Shown: positions 1-57,935 of the stretch, piece after piece
Numbering within the stretch: the stretch's first letter is position 1
Layout: each line of letters begins with the position of its first letter
Source of the DNA: Salvelinus alpinus
Lineage: Eukaryota; Chordata; Actinopteri; Salmoniformes; Salmonidae
Assembly: GCF_045679555.1 (NCBI RefSeq)
Contig: NC_092110.1
Location: 4,603,390 to 4,667,389 of the forward strand
DNA length: 64,000 nt
Direction: 5' to 3'
Made by a program: the position numbers and the translations under genes
Notes under the pieces: generated by a model
The model's database searches: none
The model's input: the letters and a program-made list of their open reading frames with translations, nothing else
Told to the model about the DNA's origin: nothing

Positions 1-2376
1 TAGTAGTTTGTAACGTATTACTTTCTGCGTGCCACAGGCTGCTATAGGCCTATACTTGTCAATGGAACTTTATTTGTAGACGATAACTTGCTGATGTACT
101 AAATCCTTTCAAAATGGTGCATATGCTATCCTATAGGTCCATATTTCAAAGCACAACACACATACTGCAGTCTGCACGCACTTTCGAACACACTACTCGT
201 CCGCCCTCACCTCATGCACACCCACAGTCTCTCCCTCCTTATAATACAACTCGAGTAGTCTTGTGGCGCCTGAAGTAAGAAGTGTTTAAAAAAAAAGATG
301 AGTGTCAATTGCTATATATTGATTATGTACAAATTCAAAGACTTTGCTAAAACAAGGATTATTTTTCTCAATCTTTCGAGTGTCAGCGAACAGCGCATGT
401 AGCCTACGCAGCTGAAACGGCTGCGTAGGAGGTAACTAGTTCCCAATGACAGGTCAACAAAAGCGTTAACAGATGAATAAATACGAAATGTATTTTTTTA
501 ATCCAACACACACGTAAGCATAAAATAATAATAATTCAAGATGTATCCTAGCCCGGAATCAAATAAATACATCGTAACTTCGGGTTCTATGGGCCTACAG
601 TAGGCCTACATGTAGTACCTGATGTTCTCTTAACTGTACTTGAGGAGTCCCAGTCCTGCCTCTACGGGGCTGAGGGTGAGCTATCATGTCACTCTTTGGA
701 AGAAGAATTGAATCATTAACTTTCGATTTAAGGTAATGACACGCACATACATAAACAGTGCCCACGGCTCGGATGTGATGTTTAAATGCCTTTCTTCCGC
801 TCCGGAACTCTAGAGTCTAGAGGACAGTTTTTAAAAAAATCAGACATAACATATACCATTAGGTTTCATGCTAATGACAAATCACTGGTTTTGACTGACA
901 TTTTGGATACGACAGCATTTTCCCCTACAGTTCAGCTATTATTATTACAGCATTGAATGCATTTCAAGGTTTCTGTAGCCTAAATAACTCGAGATGTTGG
1001 ATTCTATTAAATATGAGAACATATTTCTTATCGGGCTAAAGACTGCCTTGTGCAGCGTTCTCTTATATCAGTTCAGTGGCTGCCCATTCAATTGTAATTT
1101 GAACTGCTTTTATCCGTCAACACTGATTATTCTCAGGCATCTGGTTCGTTAGATGCTTGTGCGTTAGAAAAGAATACACTGCATGGAAACGATCATCAAA
1201 AATAATGCGAATTATGTAACGAAATATAAAAAATGAATTGGTAAGCCTGTCTTTTCCGTTTGCCAGAATTGACTGTAGAATCGATAGACTTTAATAGAGC
1301 ACTTGCGCACAACAGGCAAGCCAAGGACTGTATTTTTTTTAAAGTATGACTTAACATTGAATATTGACAAATAAAGTGGCGAAACAAACAAAAATTAGGC
1401 CTATGCGAAAAGCAAGTCGTGTAGAACATCATGATTTGATCGACTGAATCTAGCCTATTCCAATAAACCTGTATGTGTGTGATGTGTGTATTTCATTATT
1501 TATCAATATCCAATAACGGGGGAAAAAAACATTGTATCAAATTAAGATATGGGCAACATGGGCTAGGCAAGTCTTCTTCCTGAACTATTTTCAGTTTTCA
1601 CAAATTGAAATATCTTGAAAAAACTAAACATAAATTAAAAGCAGTAGGCCTACGGAAATACTCGGTAGAAAAAGTAGATCATTTAACCTCAAACTAAAAT
1701 GCCATTATGTAAGTTGGCCCATAGCATTTTTTTCGTAGTGAAATATAACATATCAGTTAAATATATAGCCTCCTTAAAAACGGGAAGCGATTAGAATTGG
1801 AGTATTGCACGTGCCCCGTCATGGCTGTGGATTTCAGTCGAAAGAAAAACAATATGCAATGAGTGTTTAGGTTGAGGAGATCCTGGACAAATACTAGACA
1901 GGAACGAGAAGTATGCTCACTTCTGCAGAAACCATTCTTATTCTCACTAGTCATAGAATAGACCACCCATGCATATAATGTTGAAACAATTGTGTGAATT
2001 CTTCAAGTTATGTTTTGTCATGGTGCCAAATGTTACTCATGCTTAACCCTGTTCTTTTCTTTCCCCTTTCCCTTCTTCATTTCTGTCATTCCAAATCTCC
2101 TCTCTCAATAAACCCTCAACTTCTCCCAACCCCTATTGTATTCAGCCCCCATTCACACTCTTGTCCCATTTCACATGTTGTATACCTCACCACTGTACTC
2201 TTCACCCAAATTCTAACTCAACCCTAACCCTCACCAACTCTCACTTCTCCATCTCTCTCCACTTCCCTCACTGCCATACTATATCACATTTCCCTTGTGC
2301 CTCTCCTCCTCCCCATGTCTCACCTTCTACCTCTGTCTAACCTTGTGTTTCTCTCTCCTCTCTCTCCCTCTAACAG
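1..2376. other. PAX9 intron sequence, no exon recognised
   Basis: This stretch lies upstream of the PAX9 terminal exon and is therefore expected to be its last intron. It is AT-rich up to about 2000, then becomes C/T-rich (2050-2370), which supplies the polypyrimidine tract before the splice acceptors near 2376 and 2516. I see no paired-box exon and no piece resembling the preceding PAX9 exon in any frame, and no transposon ends that I recognise. Earlier PAX9 exons should lie to the left of the window. Confidence 0.6.
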
Positions 2377-2425
2377 ACCCAGAGCGGCCTGCACGTGCAC
2401 AGTGAACAGTTATGTCTCTCCACCT
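2351..2425 (+). other. Degenerate duplicate of the PAX9 terminal-exon acceptor and first codons
   Basis: A pyrimidine tract and CAG acceptor at 2374-2376 are followed by about 45 bases that closely repeat the start of the real exon at 2517. Both copies read TQSGL after the acceptor and share ACAGTGAACAGTTATGTC. This copy carries a 4-base insertion (CGTG near 2394) that shifts the frame. If spliced here, the frame would run 54 codons to a TGA at 2539-2541 and lose the normal PAX9 C-terminus. Similarity ends at about 2420. It may be a dead partial duplication or a decoy/alternative 3' splice site; the sequence alone does not decide. Confidence 0.6.
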
Positions 2426-2516
2426 ACCGCTCTTACCTGCGTCTCACCCACAGAACTAGAATGACATTCTACTTCAATGGTCTCACCATCCTCTCTCTCT
2501 CTCCTCTCCCTGACAG

Positions 2517-2789
2517 ACGCAGAGTGGCTTGCCCACAGTGAACAGTTATGTCACAGCGCCCAGCATCCCGGCCTACCACCCTCCCACCCCAGTGTCGCCC
2601 TACATGGGGTACAGCGCCACCACGTCGGCCTATGTGACCGGTCCCACATGGCAGCCGCACAGTGGCAGTGCTCTCTATCACCACAGCTGTGACAACATCG
2701 CCGCTCCGCTGGCCTTCAAGGGTATGACAGCCCACCACCGTGACGTCATCCACCCCCATGCCCACCCCATCCCCGGCTCAGCACTGTAG
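2517..2789 (+). CDS. pax9: PAX9 terminal coding exon (C-terminal 90 residues)
   Basis: PAX9 is a paired-box transcription factor needed for pharyngeal pouch, tooth, skeletal and craniofacial development. This exon follows a pyrimidine tract and a CAG acceptor (2514-2516) and opens in frame with TQSGLPTVNSYVTAPSIPAY. It continues through SPYMGYSA and the block LAFKGM, and ends in GSAL before TAG at 2787-2789. These blocks match the C-terminus of vertebrate PAX9 proteins as I recall them (LAFKGM near the end, a final SAL). The paired domain and octapeptide lie in earlier exons outside the window. The assignment to PAX9 rather than PAX1 rests on these motifs and on SLC25A21 lying convergently next to it, which is the conserved arrangement. 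The exon looks intact. The tail between LAFKGM and GSAL is His/Pro-rich and differs from mammalian PAX9. Confidence 0.88.
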   Translation, partial: TQSGLPTVNSYVTAPSIPAYHPPTPVSPYMGYSATTSAYVTGPTWQPHSGSALYHHSCDNIAAPLAFKGMTAHHRDVIHPHAHPIPGSAL

Positions 2790-5143
2790 AACACAGACAG
2801 ACGGGCCGGTCGGACGGAGAGACAGAGGGAAGAAGAGGGGGAGCAGGACAGACGGACGGGCGGATGGAGATAAAAGAGGAGGGAGGGAGGAAGGAAGGAG
2901 ATAAGGAGCAGGACAGAAGGAGAAATGGAGAGACAAGTCCTCCTTTACCATGGGTCTGGTGCCAGCTCATTACATTCACCTCTTCTAGATTTATATGGTG
3001 ACCTCACCTAGGCCCCATATCCATCACAACATTCTCCTCCATACCAAAGACATGGTGTGGAGAACTCAAGTTAACACGCAGTTCAAGACAGGACATGGAA
3101 GGGAAACCATGCCACACGTTCCACACTATCTACAGACATGACACTGGTCTGTGGCCCCGCAGAAAGCTGGCAGGACAGGTGTATTGAAGGACTGACTGGC
3201 TGTTTCTCATACTTCCATGGCGGAAATTGTGCCATTCTCATCAAGAACTTGCCTCTTAAACCCATTTCTGCACACTTCTCTGCAAATGTTATTAGGGACA
3301 GGGAGTTAAAGTATTGTATGACAATCAAAACCATGAGGAAAACAACGTTTGCATTTAAGTGTTTCAGGGGTGATATCAATTGGTATTGTTTTGGATGTTT
3401 GTATTTGTATTTTTTGGTTTATTATTTTTGACAAGTTACAATCTTAATATTGAACATTGTTTTTTCACTTCTCGACTTAAATGTACGCCAAAGCTTCGGA
3501 GAAGTTATCTTCATGTTTATTTATTAGACTGACTAAAAGGTACTAGGGTTGAACGAAGTAGAATTATTACATCAGAAGGCCACGGTGGAAACAGTATAGG
3601 CCTATATGGATGTTCCCAACACACTTTGACAGCATTTGGCATTAGTCTTCTGCGTAATGTTTGAAACTACACTGTGATAAAACAGTACAGCTGCACAGGT
3701 CCAATCTATCCACAATGAAATTGAATGTGTCTTAATTAAAGGAAATTGTTTGGATTTGACCCGATTCTTCCTGAATTGTAGCAGTTGTTTCAAAGACATT
3801 TCAAAAACTCATGTGTTAGAAGGACTATCGAAAAAAATACCTTCTGCGTGAAATAATATTCTACCCACTTTTAAAAGTCACACGCGTCTTTGTACTAAAT
3901 GAACCGTGTTGTATAAATATATGCAATCATTTGATACATTTTAAGCAAGCGCTTAGGTCTACATTAAAGATTTTTGATGGTCATAAAATCGTTAAAACTT
4001 GTCAGTGATATTAGGCTATTTGTTGGCTACGACTCGAGGTTCAGAATGGCTGAAATCATTTACATCATTTACAATAACTTTTACAATAACTTCTCGAAAC
4101 ATTTTCTGTGTGTTGCTACTTTCTTTTGCCAACCTAATGTTCGCTTGCCATGAGGCGAGAAGAACCGAATGTTGCGTGCGTGATTCCAAAAGTGCATCGG
4201 GCGTAGTGATGTCATGGCAGAGTGGTATACGTCGGCTGTCTCATATAAAATTGATTCACTTGGAATTTGGGAGAGGAAAAACGTTGGAAGGTTGCCGACG
4301 GGTGCTCTCCAACTTCGTAATCAGAGAGAATACATCTCGTTCTTTCTCCTTTTCCCCTTTATGGTATTTTGACTCTGAATAGGTAGGCCGCATTCCAATT
4401 ACGCATGTGTTAAATTCATTTTGACCATTGTAACCTTCTTCTCCTACCGATCATTTCTTTACCCATATTAAAATGCACAGCTTTTGGCGTAGATAACATT
4501 TATTTGTTTGTAGTTTTAAATACATTTTTTTCTAAGACACACAATAGAAATGTATCAATTTGTTTTTAATAATACTTTTTTTCAGTCTCAAATGGATCTG
4601 AAAATATTGTGCTAAAAAGTGACCAAAAGAGAGTGATTCAATGAATGTCTCAAGAACTGTTTGACATGAAAGACAGATGATGTTCAGAAGGTCCATTCAA
4701 CCATGGACTGGGTAAAGCACTGTAACCACAAGGCCACTGTTTTGGTACCTGTTTTCGTCATCTAGGTATAAGTAAAAGCCTTTGTGCCTCTAATGGCATT
4801 GTGTCTGTCTGATCAAGGGGCTGATGGAGGGAGGAGGAGAGAGAGTGTATGTATGTATGCATGTTGGAGTAGCAAACCGACCTCCACTCCAACTCGGAGA
4901 CTAGTACCGACAAAAGACATACTGTTTTGCCTGTGGTCTGTGAGGTCACCAGCCACCTGACCTAGAGTGTGTACACTCATTAAGTCCTTAGCAAACAGCA
5001 GGCCTGCAGCACCAGGCTGAGGTTGTGCTGCAGAGAGGTGTGTACGTGTTTGTGTGTGTCTGTGTGAGCTTGATGAAACATGGCAGCTCTATTACAAAGT
5101 ATACTTCATTAATATATTACATAGGCAAGGATGTAGGTTTCAG
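2790..5143. other. PAX9 3' UTR and downstream intergenic DNA
   Basis: This begins directly after the PAX9 stop. A purine-rich stretch (about 2800-2940) is followed by AT-rich sequence. I could not place a convincing AATAAA signal, so the transcript end is not defined. No transposon ends were recognised. The stretch at about 3890-4400 is non-repetitive by eye and could contain control elements, but nothing specific supports that. Confidence 0.45.
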
Positions 5144-5172
5144 AGGTGTGTATATATATATATATATATATA

Positions 5173-5229
<57 letters not shown>
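5144..5229. repeat. Compound (TA)n-(TG)n-(GA)n microsatellite
   Basis: Alternating TA runs into TG and then GA repeats without interruption other than one ACACG step. A simple sequence repeat; the Cys-Val reading frames across it are artefacts. Confidence 0.95.
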
Positions 5230-6403
5230 AGTGTGTGTAAGCTTGATGGAACTCGGGAGCTATTTCACATTAACATATTATATATGCGCCACAAAGGAAA
5301 AGGGGATGGGTGCCCAAGTCCCCACCAGCCCAGCCCGCCAGTGTTACAGCATAAACAGTCCCTCTGTTTGTGCGACAGTGTAAACATTCCTCTGTCCTTT
5401 GCAGGCCGGTGCTTATTTGACTTGGAAAGCACTCTCCCCCGCATCCAGTGGTCACGGACCGTTGCATCAGGGATCCTAGTGTTGTTTTTGACCGTACGTG
5501 AGCCACATCACAGAGCTGCAGTGAGATGATCAGGAGCCGTATATATAAAGTGTCTCGCAGTATGAGTGCTGATTTAGGATCAGTTTAGCCTTTTAGATCC
5601 CAATGACAGATTGCACGGACGGACGGGCAGACGGGCGGGGGAGGGATCCTAGATCAGCACTACTACTCTGGGATCGTAGTGTTGTTAGTGAGATAAACAT
5701 ACACTGTACCAGCCCTACTTAGATTCCCTCCAACCATCATCAAACTACAGGGAGAAAAACCCAGTCACGACGTTCAACCTTAAGACATGAGAGGTGGGAA
5801 AAGATTGGCTGTGCTACACAGTATGGGGTTGATGTACACTGACAAATCAGCTAAAACAAGAGAAGCACGATTTTCTTTAACAACTAAAACGCACATCACT
5901 CTTGGACAAAGTCCATTTCTTTTGGCTCATAGGAACGAAACAAAAAAACGTAACCACGTTAAATTAAGCCAATGCTTTTTTTTTTTTTTTAATCGAATAA
6001 TAATACATGGGACTTACATAACGCTTTTCAATAGTAGAACAAAAAAACTATTAAAACAATTCCAGAGTAACAGCCAGAAAATCTCTGATCCAAATGTTTG
6101 TAAAGAACCATAACTAGTTTGATGTAAAACTATGGGTACTCTTTAGTCTAATCTGGGCACTCTTCAGGATAATGTAGGTCAAACGTTATGGAAGTGAGGT
6201 CTAATAGGGAAACTGTCGTTTTAAGAATGAAGGGGGGGGGGGAAACGCATGTTGTTAATTAATGATGTTGAGTCTGCCTCCAAATGTCATATGGTTATCT
6301 TTACTCTACTACACGCAATCAGAAACAAGACAAGCTCCATGTAAAGTGTGCTACACACACACTACTACCGGAATACATGGGTTAAGAGCGCATTTAATGC
6401 ACG
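5230..6403. other. Intergenic DNA between PAX9 and SLC25A21
   Basis: No coding exon or recognisable repeat family was seen. Poly(T) occurs near 5975-5990 and a G run at 6232-6241. Confidence 0.4.
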
Positions 6404-6675
6404 CACGCACACACACACACACAGTCTACTAAAGTAACACTAAGCAGGGTGCTACACACACACACACACACACACAGTCTACTAAAGTAACACTAAGCAG
6501 GGTGCTACACACACACACACACACACACACACAGTCTACTAAAGTAACACTAAGCAGGATGCTACACACACACACACACCCACACACACACAGTCTACTA
6601 AAGTAACACTAAGCAGGGTGCTACACACACACACACACACACACACACTCTACTAAAGTAACACTAAGCAGGATG

Positions 6676-6762
<87 letters not shown>

Positions 6763-6790
6763 CTACTAAAGTAACACTAAGCAGGGTGCT
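6404..6790. repeat. Compound tandem repeat: (CA)n blocks joined by a conserved 30-base linker
   Basis: Six copies of a linker reading TCTACTAAAGTAACACTAAG then CAGG(G/A)TGC(T/C)AC lie at about 6424, 6477, 6534, 6593, 6649 and 6762. They are separated by (CA)n runs of very different length, from about 8 to about 40 repeats. The linkers are nearly identical while the CA blocks vary, so the whole linker-plus-CA module was duplicated and the CA parts then changed length independently. Confidence 0.9.
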
Positions 6791-6975
6791 ACACACACAA
6801 CTACAGAAATACATGGGGTTAGGTGCGCTCTTGTTCATTGGACTTTTGAAAAAGAAGGTGACAATAGACAGATTGTTTTCTATGTGTCTTAAAAACAGCA
6901 TGTTTAAACACACAGGTGAGTAAAAACTATAAATCCGTTCAGATCCGTTCTGGGGAGCCAAACCACTGCACATCT

Positions 6976-6976
<1 letters not shown>

Positions 6977-7014
<38 letters not shown>
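6977..7014. repeat. (GT)n microsatellite
   Basis: About 18 uninterrupted GT dinucleotides. Confidence 0.95.
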
Positions 7015-7015
<1 letters not shown>

Positions 7016-7112
7016 ATGATGCTTTAACAGAGACTAGGGTAGGTGTACCTTCCATTTTTAACCATGTCAGCACAGAACACTACCGTAAAACTCAAAGTGT
7101 GGATCCTACACA

Positions 7113-7580
7113 CAGTATTGGGGAAGCTACTTTGAAAATACAGTGTACCAAGCTACCAATTACTTCACACTGAAAAATGTGAAAATACACTCAAGTTACG
7201 CTTAAAAAAAATATATAGTTAACTTAACTGAAGTTACTTTGAAAAAGCAGTTTCACTACAGCTAAACTACTTATTGATAAATCATCATATTTCAAATCTG
7301 AAATGTCATTAACTACAAATTACAAGAACAAACCACTTTGGGGTCATACTGTATGTTAACACAATGTCATTTTGCCTATTAAACACACACAAAAAACAAA
7401 TGTTTCAAGTGATAATGAGGCAGGTTTGATGCCCGAAAAAGAAAGGAAATGATTGCATTGTCTTTTCCTTATGCAAAATAAGTATTGTGTAGTTACAGTA
7501 GTTAGCTACGACGCTAAACTACCACCAAGCTACTGCAAAATGCAGTTGAACTACATATAGTTCACTACACCCCAACACTG
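7113..7580. mobile_element. Non-autonomous hAT-type element (MITE) with 8-bp target duplication
   Basis: The left end reads CAGTATTGGGGAAG and the right end CCCCAACACTG, imperfect terminal inverted repeats of the fish CAGTGTTGGG class. The flanks are cctacaca (7105-7112) and cctacaaa (7581-7588), matching at 7 of 8 positions, as expected for a hAT insertion. The interior has scattered inverted AGCTAC/GTAGCT-like motifs and no transposase coding capacity. At about 468 bp this is an internally deleted passenger element lying between PAX9 and the SLC25A21 stop codon. Confidence 0.75.
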
Positions 7581-7588
7581 CCTACAAA

Positions 7589-8374
<786 letters not shown>

Positions 8375-8591
8375 GTGCCAACAGGAGATATAGAGCAGAA
8401 TGAGAGAGTGTGTTGTAGACTCCATTCTCTGCTCAAATATTTGAATATCTTGAGGTTGTTACTTTAGTTTGTTGTAAGCTATGCTGCACCAGTGATTCAG
8501 TTAGCCCCACAGACCCAGAGAGGAGACTGATATGAAGGCACACTCTTGGCTAACAGCTTCTATGGCTGACAGGAACACACACTCATGCACG

Positions 8592-8598
<7 letters not shown>

Positions 8599-8622
<24 letters not shown>

Positions 8623-8654
8623 CTCTCCCACACACAAACACACACACACACACT
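8599..8654. repeat. (TC)n-(CA)n microsatellite
   Basis: Short TC and CA dinucleotide tracts are adjacent. A further (GT)13 block lies at 8911-8936. Confidence 0.9.
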
Positions 8655-9231
8655 TCAAGTTTGATGCGTTTTAATCTGTCACATACAAGTAGGCAGCTTC
8701 ATAGGGACTTTGAAAAAGATATGCTATGACAGAATACATTAAAATCACAAACTATTTCAAGATATCAATGCGAGTCTCTAGTGTCTTCTATGATGATTTT
8801 GTCACTTCTATTCAATGTGTACAAAAATGGCAGAATTTTACAGGAGGCTTCATCCTGTGCCTGATTCTGTTTATGTGAAGTCGTCTTTGAATGAATGCAC
8901 TGTGAGTGGAGCGTGTGTGTGTGTGTGTGTGTGTGTAATCTGGACATTTGGGCTTGGAACACCGTGGTTGTGTGTGTGTAATAGTTTGTAGTGGACACTA
9001 AATCCCCTGTACGTTAAATAGGTTGACATTAGTATGGCAGCGAGATACAATATAGGACTCATCTATGCACACAGTATGTAATGGCATGCATGGCTATTGT
9101 ATTAGATGTGTAAGTTGTTCCCAATAATGTTTGTGTATTAAATGAGGCAGGGCCTTGATTTGTCGAGGTGGATTATTATTGATTGTAATGGAGAACGTAA
9201 TATGGATAACAGATCAGTGTTTTGCGATATG

Positions 9232-9356
9232 GTTCTATTCCGGTTATACTACGGTTGTATTATGGTTGTACTATGGTTGTCTTCTGGTTATACTATGGTT
9301 GCATTCTGGTTGTACAATGGTTACACTCTGGTCATACTTTGGTTGTATGTATGGGA
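9232..9356. repeat. Degenerate 12-bp tandem repeat in the presumed SLC25A21 3' UTR
   Basis: Roughly ten copies of a GGTTGTACTATG-like unit run head to tail with substitutions. The period is a multiple of three, so frames stay open and give repetitive hydrophobic translations without meaning. It lies about 130 bp beyond the SLC25A21 stop on the 3' side. Confidence 0.8.
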
Positions 9357-9489
9357 CGGGCACTAGCTGGAACAGTTGGAGGTCACAGGGTTTAGGGAGG
9401 CCTGTGGATGTTGGAACCTGAGACAGCAGGCCCCTTAAGGCAGCTGCCTGGTGGGCATCCTAATAGGCTGCCTGGTGGGCTTCTTCTCA

Positions 9490-56268
<46,779 letters not shown>

Positions 56269-57132
56269 CTGACGGAACGACATCGCATCAGAACAAATGC
56301 AATACGCACCGAGTACAGCCAATATCGGGAACAGCTTAGTTGGATACGTGAGAGGGGCTGTTCTTTGAGAAACTCTCATCTTGGAAAATTGATTACGTGC
56401 GTGTCATAGATTGATTTCAAAAGGGACATCATCGTCCGAATTATCATGTAAATGTCCACACTTATCCATTTACTCTCCTCCCTCCCCTCCCTCCACTCCC
56501 TCCACTCCTAACCACAGGTCCCTGCAGCCCAGAGGAGAAGTCAAACATTTACTTAACCCAGCCTATATCCAATTAGCCCCTCAACTCCTCAGGACCGGGA
56601 CCAAGCTTTACGTAGCTAGCGCCGAATTCTGCTAACACGCTAGTAAGACGCATTGTAACAGCTCCTGGGTTACGTGTAAACGTTTTAATATGATAGGAGC
56701 AGTCGAATGGGATTTTGTGTTGTACTAAACATGCTGCTAAACCCCCTAATAAAGACGTCTGAGCTCCGTGTAAATCTTTTACATGATACAACCGCTGGAA
56801 GTGCGGGGATACAGAGAGGTGGGCGGTAGGGCTGCAGAGCATTGGCGAGGCTGGGGGCGTGAGAGCTGTAAACAGGGGTAGGTTGGGGGCCATCAAGGCT
56901 GGGGTATTGTTGAGAGGATGGTTAGGAAGGGTTATACGTTATTTATTTGGGGAAGAGAAGGTTGGGATGCCTTGAAATGATTTTCTGTTCACTGCTGAAG
57001 GCCCTTTGGCTCTCTGGACACGACCCCTCGACCAATGAAAGGATGGCACAGCGAACAGAATCACAAATCAGCACATTGACGTCACAAAAGCACCCCCTGA
57101 ACATTACAATTGTTATGACAAACAACTAGGAG
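56269..57132. other. SLC25A21 intron 2, non-repetitive, candidate regulatory sequence at 56540-56720
   Basis: No repeats recognised. 56540-56720 is compositionally even, has a homeodomain-like core (CCAATTAGCC at 56569) and AT-rich CGTTTTAATATGA near 56680, and no reading frame of note. This could be a conserved non-coding element; not tested. Confidence 0.35.
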
Positions 57133-57935
57133 ACAGAGGGAGAGAAAGACAACGAGAGACAGAAGAGGGCTCAGTGACGGAGACATAGTGGAGAGGAGTC
57201 TGGGAGGAGGGAGAGAAAGACAGCGAGAGACAGAAGAGGGCTCAGTGACGGAGACATAGTGGAGAGGAGTCTGGGAGGAGGGAGAGAAAGACAGCGAGAG
57301 ACAGAAGAGGGCTCAGTGACGGAGACATAGTGGAGAGGAGTCTGGGAGGAGGGAGAGAAAGACAGCGAGAGACAGAAGAGGGCTCAGTGACGGAGACATA
57401 GTGGAGAGGAGTCTGGGAGGAGGGAGAGAAAGACAACGAGAGACAGAAGAGGGCTCAGTGACGGAGACATAGTGGAGAGGAGTCTGGGAGGAAGGAGAGA
57501 AAGACAACGAGAGACAGAAGAGGGCTCAGTGACGGAGACATAGTGGAGAGGAGTCTGGGAGGAAGGAGAGAAAGACAACGAGAGACAGAAGAGGGCTCAG
57601 TGACGGAGACATAGTGGAGAGGAGTCTGGGAGGAGGGAGAGAAAGACAACGAGAGACAGAAGAGGGCTCAGTGACGGAGACATAGTGGAGAGGAGTCTGG
57701 GAGGAAGGAGAGAAAGACAACGAGAGACAGAAGAGGGCTCAGTGACGGAGACATAGTGGAGAGGAGTCTGGGAGGAAGGAGAGAAAGACAACGAGAGACA
57801 GAAGAGGGCTCAGTGACGGAGACATAGTGGAGAGGAGTCTGGGAGGAAGGAGAGAAAGACAACGAGAGACAGAAGAGGGCTCAGTGACGGAGACATAGTG
57901 GAGAGGAGTCTGGGAGGAAGGAGAGAAAGATCCTC
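57133..57935. repeat. 71-bp minisatellite, 11 copies
   Basis: GCTCAGTGACGGAGACATAG recurs at 57169, 57240, 57311 and every 71 bp to 57879. Units are purine-rich. Copies nearest the left carry GGAGGAGGGAG and CAGCGAG, copies to the right GGAGGAAGGAG and CAACGAG. As 71 is not a multiple of three, the short serine/leucine-rich minus frames recur at 71-bp steps but are not genes. Confidence 0.96.

Noticed and set aside
2477..2692. 71-codon plus-strand frame starting MVSPSSLSLL over the PAX9 exon
   Set aside because: It is in a different frame from the PAX9 coding sequence and starts in the pyrimidine tract; the PAX9 frame explains the exon.
57242..57862. Seven overlapping 64-codon frames as a tandem gene family
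   Set aside because: Identical frames recurring every 71 bp are products of the minisatellite period.
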